Source of the DNA: an uncultured Pseudomonas sp.
GTDB taxonomy: Bacteria > Pseudomonadota > Gammaproteobacteria > Pseudomonadales > Pseudomonadaceae
Length of the DNA stretch: 64,000 bases
Assembly: GCF_913774235.1 (NCBI RefSeq)
Contig: NZ_CAJYDW010000012.1
Span: 868,001-932,000 of the forward strand
Direction of reading: 5' to 3'
Within the stretch, counting starts at the first letter, position 1; every line of letters begins with the position of its first letter. A model generated the notes under the pieces. The model had not been told where the DNA came from and did no database searches. It saw only the letters and a program-made list of their open reading frames with translations. The translations under genes and the position numbers were made by a program. This document shows, piece after piece, positions 1 to 8,728 of this stretch.

Positions 1-526
1 GCGCCAGGCCGATACGGCTGCGCAGCGGCGGCAGCGGCTCGCCATCCGTGCGGTGCAGCACGGCGCCGTCGCGGAGGCGCCATTCACGCAGGGTTTCCGG
101 GGCGATCCAGGTAGCGCCCTGCGGGCTTAGGAACTCCAGCAGCGTCTCGGGCGAAGCCCTGGCCGCCACACCGCGATCGGCGGGCAGGCTGACCGGTTCC
201 AGGCCGATCAGGGGCACCGGCCGCTCGCGCTCGGCGAGGGCCAGACGCCCCTGCAGAACGGGCGACACCGGCCAGCCCTGCCGGCGCAGTTCGACGAACA
301 GCGCCTGGGGAAACCGACCGCCATCGCGGGCTTCCAGGCTGGATTGATCGGCGCCGAACAGCGCGCTGGCCTGGGCATAGCTCTGCCGCGCCTGGGCATT
401 GAGCGCCAGTACGCCGATCAGCAGGGCGGTGGCCAGCCACAATCCGGCGATCAGCCCGGCCAGTTGCAGCGGATGCCGCCGCCAGTGGCTGAGCAGGCCG
501 TGCAGGCTCCAGTAGAGCAACCTCAT
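1..526 (-). CDS. FtsX-type ABC transporter permease (partial, N-terminal part)
   Basis: This is the N-terminal 175 residues of a reading frame on the minus strand that runs off the window edge without a stop. It opens MRLLYWSLHGLLSHWRRHPL and continues into one hydrophobic segment (about residues 22-42, rich in L, A, I and G), followed by a soluble region. One N-terminal membrane helix followed by a large periplasmic domain is the pattern of FtsX/LolC/MacB-type permeases. The start ATG (524-526) overlaps the stop of the upstream ATPase gene as ATGA, so the two are translationally coupled and should form one transporter. In this family such pairs move lipoproteins, lipids or peptides out of the inner membrane. 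The substrate cannot be told from the sequence. Confidence 0.75.
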   Translation of the reverse strand, partial: MRLLYWSLHGLLSHWRRHPLQLAGLIAGLWLATALLIGVLALNAQARQSYAQASALFGADQSSLEARDGGRFPQALFVELRRQGWPVSPVLQGRLALAERERPVPLIGLEPVSLPADRGVAARASPETLLEFLSPQGATWIAPETLREWRLRDGAVLHRTDGEPLPPLRSRIGLA

Positions 527-1197
527 GCGCCACGCTCGTCCGCCAGGATCAGCCTGCCCCGTTCCAGTTGCAACGTTCTATCCAGCCGGCCGGCGATACG
601 GGCGCTGTGGGTCACCATCAACAGGCTGGAGCCGGTCTCGGCGACCAGCTCCAGCAGCAGCGCCAGGGCCTGGTCGCCGCTGCCCTCGTCGAGATTGCCG
701 GTGGGCTCGTCGGCCAGTAGCAGGGGCGGGCGCGAGGCCAGGGCGCGCCCGAGGGCGACGCGCTGCTGCTGGCCGCCGGATAGCTGCTCGGGATAGCGAT
801 CTAGTAGTCCTGCAAGGCCCAGGCGTTCGGCCAGGACCTGCTGCCAACGCGGATCGTGACGTTGGGCAAGGCGGGCCTGGAAGGCGAGGTTGTCGGCCAC
901 CGACAGGCTGGCGATCAGGTTGAATTGCTGGAAGATCAGTCCAATGCCCTCGCGGCGCCAGCGCGCCAGGGCTGTTTCGTTCAGGTCGGACAAGGTCTGC
1001 CCGGCCGCCTCGATGCGTCCGCTGTCGGCGCGGTCGAGGCCGGCGACCAGGTGCAGCAGGGTGCTCTTGCCGCTACCGGATTCGCCCATCAGGGCCAGGC
1101 TCTCGCCCTGGCCGAGATGCAGATCCACCCCGCGCAGGACCGGCAGGGGTCCCTGGGGTGTCGGATAGCTCTTGTGCAGATCGGTGATGGTCAGCAT
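523..1197 (-). CDS. ABC transporter ATP-binding protein (LolD/MacB-type)
   Basis: The protein is a 224-residue ABC ATPase. It has the Walker A motif GESGSGKST, the signature LSGGQQQR, Walker B followed by DEPTGNLD, and a switch histidine in MVTHS. The phrase DEPTGNLDEGSGDQ is typical of the LolD/MacB/FtsE group that pairs with FtsX-type permeases, which fits the overlapping permease downstream. I chose the internal ATG at 1197 (protein MLTITDLHKSYP...) rather than an ATG ten codons upstream, because a strong GGGAGG ribosome site lies a few bases before it. It probably powers export or extraction of an envelope component. Confidence 0.9.
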   Translation of the reverse strand: MLTITDLHKSYPTPQGPLPVLRGVDLHLGQGESLALMGESGSGKSTLLHLVAGLDRADSGRIEAAGQTLSDLNETALARWRREGIGLIFQQFNLIASLSVADNLAFQARLAQRHDPRWQQVLAERLGLAGLLDRYPEQLSGGQQQRVALGRALASRPPLLLADEPTGNLDEGSGDQALALLLELVAETGSSLLMVTHSARIAGRLDRTLQLERGRLILADERGA

Positions 1198-1260
1198 CGC
1201 GCCTCCCGCGCCGGTCGCCGTCTGCAATCGACCGGGTCGTGGCGGCGACGTTCAGCACGG

Positions 1261-1551
1261 CTAGCGGCGTTTGCTCTTGCCCTTGCCAGCCTTTTCGTCT
1301 TCCTCGCGTTGCAGGCGCTCGCACTTGCGCACCATGGTCAGGTAGTAGATGGCGCTGCCGACGAACAGGATGATGGGCAGCGCCATGGACATCTGCAGCA
1401 GGCTGCCGGGGAAGGCCGTCGGTACCCAGTGGTGGTAGAGCAGGATGCCGATGGCCAGCAGCACCGAGTACAGCAGACCGTAGCCACCCGCCTTGCGTGA
1501 TTCCTGGGCAAGGTCGAGAGGTGAACGATTCAGATCATTGGGCTCGAACAT
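1261..1551 (-). CDS. small inner-membrane protein, two predicted helices
   Basis: This is a 96-residue protein starting MFEPNDLNRSP. It has two hydrophobic stretches (about residues 23-41 and 52-71, the second including PIILFVGSAIYYL) and a very basic tail (KAGKGKSKRR). That layout suggests a two-helix inner-membrane protein with a cytoplasmic basic C terminus. The frame stays open upstream to 1716, but the ATG at 1551 opens directly on a plausible mature N terminus and is preferred; its ribosome site is weak. I recognise no family name. It is transcribed divergently from the FKBP gene. Confidence 0.7.
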   Translation of the reverse strand: MFEPNDLNRSPLDLAQESRKAGGYGLLYSVLLAIGILLYHHWVPTAFPGSLLQMSMALPIILFVGSAIYYLTMVRKCERLQREEDEKAGKGKSKRR

Positions 1552-1690
1552 GAACGTCTCTATCAAGCGCTGAAGAAGGCGCCAGTTTAACGTCTGCAGG
1601 GCTGCCGGTCGCGCCCATGCGGCTGGCGGTCGCAGTGGCTCGCCAAGCATAGCGCGCACTCCGTTCACGCAATGTTCAGGCAGACATAAG

Positions 1691-1718
1691 CTTGAAATCT
1701 TATCCTTTGCAGCCATTT
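1691..1718 (+). promoter_or_regulatory. candidate heat-shock (sigma-32) promoter for the FKBP gene
   Basis: CTTGAAA at 1691-1697 is followed after 13 bases by AGCCATTT at 1711-1718. The sigma-32 consensus is CTTGAAA, 11-16 bases, CCCCATNT, so the -35 is perfect and the -10 matches six of eight. It lies 90 bases before the FKBP-type prolyl isomerase start, a sensible heat-shock target. This rests on sequence match only. Confidence 0.35.
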
Positions 1719-1807
1719 AGAGGCCTGGCGATGGCAAGCGAGCAGGTCTCCTTGTAAGCTCGATCAGTTATTTGAACGCGCACAGTGCGCACGGATAAGG
1801 AATCAAC

Positions 1808-2590
1808 ATGAAACAGTATCGGTTGGCAGCAGCGGTGGCCCTGGTGGGTCTGGTTCTGAGCGGCTGCGACTCCAAGCCCAAGGTCGAGCTGGAAAGCCCG
1901 GCCCAGAAGGCGTCCTACGGTATCGGCCTGAACATGGGCAAGAGCCTGGCCCAGGAAGGTATCGATGACCTGGATCCCAAGGCCGTCGCCCTGGGCATCG
2001 AAGACGCCGTTGGCAAGAAAGACCAGAAGCTGACCGATCAGCAGCTGACCGAGGCCTTCGCCGCCCTGCAGAAGCGCGCCGAAGAGAAGATGGCCAAGGT
2101 CAGTGAAGACAATGCCAAGGCCGGCAAGAAATTCCTCGAAGAGAACGGCAAGAAGCCTGGCGTGATCACCACCGCTTCCGGCCTGCAGTACGAAGTGGTC
2201 AAGAAGGCCGACGGCCCGCAGCCCAAGCCGACTGACGTGGTCACCGTGCACTACGAGGGCAAGCTGGTCGACGGTACCGTATTCGACAGCTCCATCAAGC
2301 GTGGCACCCCGATCGATCTGCCGGTCAACGGCGTGATCCCGGGTTGGGTCGAGGCGCTGCAACTGATGCACGTCGGCGAGAAGATCAAGCTGTACATCCC
2401 TTCCGAGCTGGCCTACGGCGCCCAGAGCCCGAGCCCGGCGATTCCGGCCAACTCGGTGCTGGTGTTCGACCTGGAGCTGCTGGGCATCAAGGACGCCGCC
2501 GCGGCGGACGCCGACGACGCCCCGGCCGCCGACCAGGCGCCAGCCGCCGCCGAGAAGGCGCCGGCCGAGAAAGCACCGGCCAAGAAGTAA
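1808..2590 (+). CDS. FKBP-type peptidyl-prolyl isomerase, lipoprotein (FklB/Mip-like)
   Basis: This 260-residue protein has a lipoprotein signal peptide ending in the lipobox LSGC (Cys20). A helical FKBP N-terminal dimerisation domain follows (about 30-125, with YGIGLNMGKSL), then a C-terminal FKBP domain (about 135-235) with VTVHYEGKLVDGTVFDSS, the active-site segment VIPGWVEALQLMHVGEK and the AYG loop. It should act at the membrane/periplasm as a Pro isomerase and chaperone. The last 25 residues are an Ala/Pro/Lys/Glu-rich low-complexity tail. The gene is followed by a clear terminator, so it appears monocistronic. A candidate sigma-32 promoter lies upstream. Confidence 0.92.
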   Translation: MKQYRLAAAVALVGLVLSGCDSKPKVELESPAQKASYGIGLNMGKSLAQEGIDDLDPKAVALGIEDAVGKKDQKLTDQQLTEAFAALQKRAEEKMAKVSEDNAKAGKKFLEENGKKPGVITTASGLQYEVVKKADGPQPKPTDVVTVHYEGKLVDGTVFDSSIKRGTPIDLPVNGVIPGWVEALQLMHVGEKIKLYIPSELAYGAQSPSPAIPANSVLVFDLELLGIKDAAAADADDAPAADQAPAAAEKAPAEKAPAKK

Positions 2591-2608
2591 GCCGGTTCGC
2601 GCCCTCTA

Positions 2609-2632
2609 ACGCCCTGCTTTGCAGGGCGTTTT
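2609..2632 (+). terminator. Rho-independent terminator after the FKBP gene
   Basis: A 9-bp perfect stem, ACGCCCTGC (2609-2617) pairing with GCAGGGCGT (2621-2629), has a TTT loop and runs into TTTT. It sits 19 bases after the FKBP stop. Confidence 0.85.
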
Positions 2633-2740
2633 GCATTGGGGCCCGGAAACCCTGCCGGCCCTTTGCGATCAGATTCCTTGCGTACCGGCCCCGCGCCAGG
2701 GAAGGCCCCCTGAATCGTGTTTCCACCGCTCGAGGTGCCC

Positions 2741-3205
2741 ATGAAGCCACCGAAGAATTTTGATCGCTATCTGGGACTCGCCCAGCGCCTGCTGATCCGC
2801 GGGCGCCTGCCTGCGCTGCTGCTGGGCGTGGCACGCAAGACCAGCAAGCGGGGCCTCAAGCTGGGTGAAGCCCGGGAGACCCTGGGGCTGTTCCACCAGT
2901 TGCTGCTGGCTTGGTGGCGTGGCCAGTATCGCGGCGTGAGTCGCAAGACGCTGCTGACTGTGGCTGGCGGTCTGGTCTACTTCCTCCTGCCCATCGATCT
3001 CATCCCCGACTGGGTACCGATGTTCGGCCTGCTCGACGACCTGGCCGTGCTGGCCTGGATCGGCAAGGCATGTAGTGATGAGCTCGACGCCTTCCGCGCC
3101 TGGCGCGACAACAGGTCCGCTACCCAGCAGGCCGCCCTGGCGGCGCTGCCCGACAAGCACGAGCGTCCCGCACCGGGTGTCGCCCTCGACCAATTGCGGG
3201 ACTGA
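2741..3205 (+). CDS. YkvA family (DUF1232) membrane protein
   Basis: This 154-residue protein starts MKPPKNFDRYL, with a GAGGTG ribosome site just upstream (the in-frame ATG at 2717 is less likely). The centre carries the DUF1232 hallmark: a membrane segment TVAGGLVYFLLPIDLIPDW followed by VPMFGLLDDLAVLAW. The LPIDLIPD...GLLDDL signature is diagnostic of YkvA-like proteins, small membrane proteins of unknown biochemical role. It is followed after six bases by a second small gene on the same strand, probably in the same operon. Confidence 0.85.
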   Translation: MKPPKNFDRYLGLAQRLLIRGRLPALLLGVARKTSKRGLKLGEARETLGLFHQLLLAWWRGQYRGVSRKTLLTVAGGLVYFLLPIDLIPDWVPMFGLLDDLAVLAWIGKACSDELDAFRAWRDNRSATQQAALAALPDKHERPAPGVALDQLRD

Positions 3206-3211
3206 CCGCTC

Positions 3212-3583
3212 TTGAGCCTACGTATCAGCCGCCAGCACTGGCTGGCCCTCTTGGACGAACTGGAAAGCGCCCGCCGCAGCCGTAGCCTGCTGACCTACCG
3301 CTCGGTGATCGAACGGGTGGGGCTACCGCAGCCCGCCATGATGACCCTGACCGCCGCCCTGGAGTACCTGGCCGCCCTCGACCGCCGCGAAGGGCGGCCG
3401 CTGCGCAGCGCCCTGGTGGTCAGCCAGAGCGGCAGCCGCCTGCCACGAGAGGGCTTCTTCGACTGCGCGTTGCGCCTGGGGGCGCTGGAAGGTGCGCCCC
3501 AAGCGGCTGATGCAGTCAGCTGGCACGCCGCCGAAGTCACCCGGGTGTTCGAGCACCTCTACCCCGATCACCATCAGGCCTGA
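3212..3583 (+). CDS. conserved hypothetical protein
   Basis: This 123-residue protein starts at a TTG codon, six bases after the YkvA gene's stop; no ATG gives a better N terminus and codon use looks genuine. It begins SLRISRQHWLALLDELES and is mostly helical and soluble, with an Arg-rich first half. No membrane segment or catalytic motif is visible. The close spacing suggests it is co-transcribed with the YkvA gene. The downstream c-di-GMP gene is convergent, its stop three bases past this gene's stop. I do not recognise a family. Confidence 0.65.
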   Translation: MSLRISRQHWLALLDELESARRSRSLLTYRSVIERVGLPQPAMMTLTAALEYLAALDRREGRPLRSALVVSQSGSRLPREGFFDCALRLGALEGAPQAADAVSWHAAEVTRVFEHLYPDHHQA

Positions 3584-3586
3584 GGG

Positions 3587-5332
3587 TCAGGCGCGCATCA
3601 GGTGCAGGCTGTAGCCGGGGATCGTCTTGGCATTGCGCTTGGCTTCGGAAGCGAGACCCGCCAGGCCGCTGGCGTCTACCCGCTTGCCGGCGTCCTTGTC
3701 CAATTCAACCACGCCGAGGGACAGCGACAGCAGTGGATACTCCCGCCGCCGCCCGTCACGGTCGTAGGCGAGGAAGCAGCCAGCCTCCAGGTGTTCGCTG
3801 CGATAGAAATGCCGGCAGCGCTCCTGGAAGGCCGCCATCAGGCCATTCAGCCGGCGGCGCCAGTCCGTCGAACCCAGGACCACCAGGAAGTCATCGCCGC
3901 CGATGTGGCCGACGAAATCCTGTTGCGGGTCAAGGCGCTCCGACAGGGTCTGCGCCAGGCAGAGCAGTACCTCGTCGCCCTTGGCGTAGCCATAGAGATC
4001 GTTGAAGGGCTTGAAACCGTCGATGTCGACGTAGCACACCACGGCTTCGCGCTGCTGCTCGAGTAGCCGGGTCAGGCACTGCTGGATCGGCACGTTACCG
4101 GGCAACTGGGTGAGGGGGTTGGCGTGCTTGGCCTGCTGGATGCGCTGCTCGGTGATCAGTCGCAGCACGTCCATCACCCGGCCGACCCCCACGTAGCGGC
4201 CGTCCTCGGTGATGATGAAATCCTCTTCGATCCGCTGCCTGGCGCGGGCGGTGAGCAGCCGACTGACCTGCTGCAGCGACTGGCTGCTCTCGGTGGCCAG
4301 GAAGTCCTGGTTCATCAGCCGGGCGATGGGCTTGCGGGCGAACACCTCGTGGGCGAAGGGCTTGAGCAGCGCCGAACTCAATTCATGGTGATGGACGATC
4401 CCCACGGGGCGATCATCCTCGTCCACCACGGCCAGGGTATTCAGGCTGGGTTGCAGGCGAAAGCGTTCCAGGACGTCGGGAATGAGCATGTCCTGGCCCA
4501 CCGCTACCTGCTCGACCCTCAGGCTGGCCACCGTCGTGGATTCCTCGGCGAGGTCGGAACCGCGGGTGGCGATCACCGGCAGCAAGGTCTGGATTTCCCG
4601 GGGCGGCGCCGCCGTCGGCCGACCCAGCAGGTAGCCCTGCACCAGGTCGACGCCCATGCTCGCCAGAGTGGACAGCTCTTCGTGGGTCTCGATGCCCTCG
4701 GCGATCACCTGGGCCCGCGAGGCCTCGGCCATCTTCAGGATGGAGCCGACGAATTCGCGCTTCACCTTGTCGCGATGGATGGACTCGATGAAGTGGCGGT
4801 CGATCTTGACGAAGTCCGGGCGCAGCTCCGACCAGCTTCTCAGGCTGGAATAGCCGGCGCCCAGGTCATCGAGGGCGATGGAAAAGCCCATGGCGCGATA
4901 GTGATGCAGGGCGGTGGCCAGCAGGGCGAAATCGTCGATGGGCGACTGCTCGGTGAGTTCGATCACCACCTGGGCCGGGGAAAGACCCAGGCGTTGCAGC
5001 AGCTTGAGCGTCTGGCCCGGCTGATGGGCGGGTTCGAGCAGGGTTTCCGGGCAGACGTTGAGGAACAGCAGGCCATCCAGCGCCAGCTCGCGAAAACTCT
5101 GGCAGGACTGCTGGCGAGCAGCGATTTCCAGCTCGGAGAGGCGACCGGCCTGGCGAGCGGTGGCGTAGAGCGGCAGCGGTGAGTGCAGCGGCGTATTGGA
5201 GGCGCCACGAATCAGGGCCTCGTAACCGAGGATGCGTCTTTCGCTCAGGGACACTATGGGTTGAAAGAGCGAATGCAGCTCCCGGTTGGCGAGAATGCGA
5301 TCCAACACCCCAGCCTGGTCGTTCAGTGTCAT
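3587..5332 (-). CDS. EAL-CBS-GGDEF c-di-GMP signalling protein
   Basis: This 581-residue cytosolic protein has three modules. An EAL phosphodiesterase domain occupies about residues 8-250; EAL is at 38-40, followed by the active-site blocks NVCPETL, ELTEQSP, LDDLGAGYSS, FVKIDRHFI, AEGIETHEEL and QGYLLG. A pair of CBS repeats follows (about 275-395, with TLAVVDEDDRPVGIVHHHEL). A C-terminal GGDEF domain spans about 415-575. The GGDEF motif reads GGDDF and the I-site RxxD is PQQD, so cyclase activity is doubtful while the EAL site looks intact. The ATG at 5332 is chosen because the longer frame would run through a terminator hairpin. It lies just downstream of prc, as in P. aeruginosa (PA3257/PA3258). 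Confidence 0.88.
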   Translation of the reverse strand: MTLNDQAGVLDRILANRELHSLFQPIVSLSERRILGYEALIRGASNTPLHSPLPLYATARQAGRLSELEIAARQQSCQSFRELALDGLLFLNVCPETLLEPAHQPGQTLKLLQRLGLSPAQVVIELTEQSPIDDFALLATALHHYRAMGFSIALDDLGAGYSSLRSWSELRPDFVKIDRHFIESIHRDKVKREFVGSILKMAEASRAQVIAEGIETHEELSTLASMGVDLVQGYLLGRPTAAPPREIQTLLPVIATRGSDLAEESTTVASLRVEQVAVGQDMLIPDVLERFRLQPSLNTLAVVDEDDRPVGIVHHHELSSALLKPFAHEVFARKPIARLMNQDFLATESSQSLQQVSRLLTARARQRIEEDFIITEDGRYVGVGRVMDVLRLITEQRIQQAKHANPLTQLPGNVPIQQCLTRLLEQQREAVVCYVDIDGFKPFNDLYGYAKGDEVLLCLAQTLSERLDPQQDFVGHIGGDDFLVVLGSTDWRRRLNGLMAAFQERCRHFYRSEHLEAGCFLAYDRDGRRREYPLLSLSLGVVELDKDAGKRVDASGLAGLASEAKRNAKTIPGYSLHLMRA

Positions 5333-5349
5333 GGTCAGCCTGTCAGAAC

Positions 5350-5398
5350 GCGAAAACGAAAATGCCCGGGGGCCACTTGTGGCGGCCCCCGGGCATTT
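5350..5398 (-). terminator. strong hairpin terminator between prc and the EAL-CBS-GGDEF gene
   Basis: A 15-bp perfect stem (5360-5374 pairing with 5384-5398, core GCCCGGGGGCC) has a 9-base loop. On the minus strand it is followed by a T-rich stretch (TTTCGTTTTCG). It ends the prc transcript and separates it from the next gene. Confidence 0.8.
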
Positions 5399-5424
5399 CA
5401 CGACAGACATATTACATTTTGATG

Positions 5425-7506
5425 TCAGCGCTTGGGCGGAGTCTGGCTGAGGTCGAGATAGTCCAGCAGCACATGACCCGACTCCATGAGGTAGGCATCG
5501 TCCTGCGGCATGGTCTTGTCGTCATCGACCGCCGGGTTGTCCTCGTCGATCTTCTTCAGCTCCTTGAGCGGAGCCTCACCCTTGGCCTGACGGCGCTGGT
5601 TCTCCATTGCCAGTTGGCGGTTGTCCAGGGCGGTCTGCTCGGCGCGACGCTTCTGCTCGTTGAGGCTGACGGTGGTGTCCGCCGCCAGCTCCTGGGCCAG
5701 CTTCAGCCGCTCGCGAGCGAAGATGAAGTCGGGGTCCTTCTGCACCCGCACATCGTGGCGCTTGACCAGTTCCGGCAGGTAGGCAGCGAAGGGATTGCTC
5801 AGGCCAGTCACCGCCGGGGCTATGGTGTCCCAGGGCATGGAGTCGGGCAGGGCGCTTTCGCCGATCTGCTTGGTATCCACCACCGCCGGATAGTCGATGT
5901 CCGGCAGCACGCCCTGGTGCTGGGTGCTCTGACCGGAGACGCGGTAGAACTTGGCGATGGTCAGCTTGAGTTCACCGTGGTTCAGCGGCTGGATGGTCTG
6001 CACGGTGCCCTTGCCGAAGGTCTGGCCACCGACGATCAGGGCGCGGTGATAGTCCTGCATGGCACCGGCGAAGATCTCCGAGGCCGAGGCGGACAGGCGA
6101 TTGACCAGGACGGTCAGGGGTCCCTTGTAGAAGGCGCCGCCTTCGTCGTCGGCCAGTACCTCGACCTTGCCATCGCCATTGCGCACCAGCACGGTGGGGC
6201 CCTGGTCGATGAACAGACCGGTCAGCTCGGTGGCTTCCTGCAACGAGCCGCCGCCATTGTTGCGCAGGTCCAGGACGATGCCGTCGACCTTTTCCTTCTG
6301 CAGCTCGCCGATGAGCTTCTTCACGTCGCGCGTGGTGCTCTTGTAGTTCGGATCGCCGGCGCGATAGGCCTTGAAGTCCAGGTAGAAGGCCGGTACGTCG
6401 ATCACGCCGAGCTTGTAGTGCTTGCCTTCGTGGGGCACGTCGATCACGTGCTTCTGCGCGGCCTGCTCTTCGAGCTTCACCGCTTCGCGGGTGATGGTGA
6501 CGATCTTGGTCTTCTGGTCGTTCGGCGCGTTGCTCGCCGGGATGATCTCCAGGCGTACCTTGGAACCCTTGGGTCCGCGGATCAGCTTGACCACTTCGTC
6601 CAGACGCCAGCCGATGACATCGACCATCTCGCCGTCGCCCTGGGCGACCCCGACGATCTTGTCCGCCGGAGCGATCTGCTTGGACTTGTCCGCCGGGCCG
6701 GCCGGCACCAGGCGCAGGATCTGCACGTAGTCATTGTCGTTCTGCAGCACCGCGCCGATGCCTTCCAGCGACAGGCTCATGTTGATGTCGAAGTTCTCGG
6801 CGCTTTCCGGCGAGAGGTACTGGGTGTGCGGGTCGTAGGACTCGGCGAAGGCGTTGATGTAGGTCTGGAAGACGTCTTCGCTGCGGGTCTGGTTGAGCCG
6901 CGCCAGCTGGTTCTTGTATCTCTTGGTCAGCTGCTGCTGGATCTGCTGGTCGGTCTTGCCGGACAGGCGCAGGCGCAGCACCTCGTCCTTGAGCTTGCGA
7001 TGCCAGAGGTCGTCCAGTGCCGCGGTATCGGCTGGCCACGCGGCCTTCTCGCGGTTGGTGTTGAAGGACTCGTCGACGGTGAAGTCGAGCTTGCCGATAC
7101 CGGCGTTGAGCAGCCCCAGGCCGTAGTTCAGGCGCTCGGTCATGCGCTGGGCATAACGGCGATAGATGGCGAAGCCCGGTTCGAGATTGCCCTGCTTGAG
7201 GTAGTCGTCGAAGCGGGTGCGCGAGGCATCGAATTCGCGGATGTCGGCGGCATTGAAATACAGCCGGGCGGGATCGAGCATCTTCAGATAGCTGTCGTAG
7301 ATCTTGATCGACTGGGCATCGTTGAGCGGCGGCTTGCTGTAATGGTGGCGCTTGAGCAGCTCGACGATGTTGAGGCTGGCGATGACCTGGTCGCGGTCGG
7401 GTTGCAGCTTGTCGACGCTAACCGGTGAGTTGGGCTTGGCGAAGAGGGGCGTCGCGCTGACGCCAAGCAGGACAACGAGGGCGGTACGGGACAAGAGCTG
7501 CTTCAT
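5425..7506 (-). CDS. prc: tail-specific (C-terminal processing) periplasmic protease Prc/AlgO
   Basis: This 693-residue protease has an N-terminal signal peptide (MKQLLSRTALVVLLGVSATP, cleavage near LFA-KP). A long helical N-terminal domain follows, then a PDZ domain (about 230-330, with MSLSLEGIGAVLQ and IRGPKGSKVRLEI) and an S41 peptidase domain. The catalytic Ser is in LSASASEIFAGAM and the Lys in GQTFGKGTVQ; the segment GIVLDLRNNGGGSL is the family's substrate-binding stretch. Prc trims or degrades periplasmic proteins from the C terminus. In Pseudomonas (AlgO) it can degrade truncated MucA and so influence alginate control. The ATG at 7506 is used because it opens on the signal peptide; the longer open frame has none. 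Confidence 0.93.
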   Translation of the reverse strand: MKQLLSRTALVVLLGVSATPLFAKPNSPVSVDKLQPDRDQVIASLNIVELLKRHHYSKPPLNDAQSIKIYDSYLKMLDPARLYFNAADIREFDASRTRFDDYLKQGNLEPGFAIYRRYAQRMTERLNYGLGLLNAGIGKLDFTVDESFNTNREKAAWPADTAALDDLWHRKLKDEVLRLRLSGKTDQQIQQQLTKRYKNQLARLNQTRSEDVFQTYINAFAESYDPHTQYLSPESAENFDINMSLSLEGIGAVLQNDNDYVQILRLVPAGPADKSKQIAPADKIVGVAQGDGEMVDVIGWRLDEVVKLIRGPKGSKVRLEIIPASNAPNDQKTKIVTITREAVKLEEQAAQKHVIDVPHEGKHYKLGVIDVPAFYLDFKAYRAGDPNYKSTTRDVKKLIGELQKEKVDGIVLDLRNNGGGSLQEATELTGLFIDQGPTVLVRNGDGKVEVLADDEGGAFYKGPLTVLVNRLSASASEIFAGAMQDYHRALIVGGQTFGKGTVQTIQPLNHGELKLTIAKFYRVSGQSTQHQGVLPDIDYPAVVDTKQIGESALPDSMPWDTIAPAVTGLSNPFAAYLPELVKRHDVRVQKDPDFIFARERLKLAQELAADTTVSLNEQKRRAEQTALDNRQLAMENQRRQAKGEAPLKELKKIDEDNPAVDDDKTMPQDDAYLMESGHVLLDYLDLSQTPPKR

Positions 7507-7749
7507 GTGTATTCGACTAATGCACGGAAAGGAATAGGCTATAGGCCGTTCCCGGGTCGGGCGGTTCCGCGGCCTGGGAAGTATGACGGGCGCTGACGAA
7601 AGTCGTCTGGCGGTGGTCTGAGGTCTGAAGGTTGAGAGCGCTGGGAAGCGACGGCTGTGACAGCCCCGCGTCTTCCGGTCCGCTCGACTCCCGCAGAACC
7701 CGCCGGCGCAGGCGCTTTTCGTCAAAGCCTGAGCCACTATGGAGGCACC

Positions 7750-8712
7750 GTGAACGCATTGCAAGGTATCGAAGGGCAACTGGAATGGCAGGCCTATAGC
7801 GCTCGCGCGCTGGCGCTTGGAGAAATTCGCATCAAGGTGGCGGCAGCGGGCCTGAACCGCGCCGACCTGCTGCAATTGGCGGGCAACTATCCACCGCCAC
7901 CGGGCGCGCCCGCCACCTTGGGCCTCGAATGTGCCGGGGTGGTCAGTGAGACCACCGCGGATTCCCGCTGGCAGGTGGGTGACCGCGTCTGCGCGCTGCT
8001 CGCCGGAGGTGGCATGGCCAGCGAGGTGGTGGTCGATGGTCGCCAGGCCGCGGCCGTGCCGGCGGGTCTATCGTTGATCGAGGCGGCAGCGCTGCCGGAA
8101 GTGTGGGCCACCGCCTGGAGCAATCTGTTCGATCTGGCTGCGCTGCAGCCGGGCGAGAAGGTGTTGTTGCACGCTGGCGCCAGCGGCGTGGGTTCGGCGG
8201 CCATCCAGCTGTGCAAGGCCTTCGGCAACCCCTGCTGGGTCAGTGTCGGCTCCCAGGAGCGGCTGGCGCACTGCGAGCGGCTCGGCGCCGAGGGTGGAGT
8301 GTTGCGCAAGACCGACCTGGAAGGCCTGCGGGACTTCGCGCCCTTCGATGTGATCCTCGATCCGGTCGGGGCAGGTTATGCACCGCTCAACCTGGACCTA
8401 CTGGGCCGGGACGGTCGCTGGGTGCTGATCGGTCTCATGGGTGGGCGTGAGGCCGAGCTGGATCTGGCCAAGGTCCTCGGCAAGCGCATCCGCCTCATCG
8501 GCTCGACGCTGCGCAACAGATCGGTGGAGTTCAAGGCCAAGACCATGCTGGCCTTGGAGGAGAAAGTCTGGCCGCTGTTCGCCCAAGGCCAACTGAGCGT
8601 CAACCTCGAACGGCGCTTCGCCGCACAGAACGCCGAGGCCGCCTTCGCCGCCCTGGAAAGCAACGAGGTGAACGGCAAGGTGGTATTGGTGCTGGACGAA
8701 GGCTTGGAGTGA
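7750..8712 (+). CDS. NADPH:quinone oxidoreductase, zinc-independent MDR family
   Basis: This is a 320-residue medium-chain dehydrogenase/reductase without the zinc-ligand cysteines. It shows the family elements AAGLNRADLLQLAGNYPPPPG, GLECAGVV, the Rossmann motif HAGASGVGSAAIQLCKAFG and the C-terminal GKVVLVLDE. The similarity is to quinone oxidoreductase/PIG3-like enzymes, which reduce quinones with NADPH. I chose the GTG at 7750 because a strong GGAGGC ribosome site sits four bases before it; an ATG 31 codons upstream lacks one. It is divergent from prc. Confidence 0.85.
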   Translation: MNALQGIEGQLEWQAYSARALALGEIRIKVAAAGLNRADLLQLAGNYPPPPGAPATLGLECAGVVSETTADSRWQVGDRVCALLAGGGMASEVVVDGRQAAAVPAGLSLIEAAALPEVWATAWSNLFDLAALQPGEKVLLHAGASGVGSAAIQLCKAFGNPCWVSVGSQERLAHCERLGAEGGVLRKTDLEGLRDFAPFDVILDPVGAGYAPLNLDLLGRDGRWVLIGLMGGREAELDLAKVLGKRIRLIGSTLRNRSVEFKAKTMLALEEKVWPLFAQGQLSVNLERRFAAQNAEAAFAALESNEVNGKVVLVLDEGLE

Positions 8713-8728
8713 TCCTCCAAGCCTGAGG

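Noticed and set aside
5332-5410. Upstream start of the EAL-CBS-GGDEF gene at 5410
   Set aside because: The extra residues are encoded by the prc terminator hairpin and are not part of the EAL fold.
5179-7428. A 749-residue open frame on the plus strand opposite prc
   Set aside because: It is a shadow of a high-GC gene: low-complexity composition, no recognisable domain, and the opposite strand holds the clear Prc protease.
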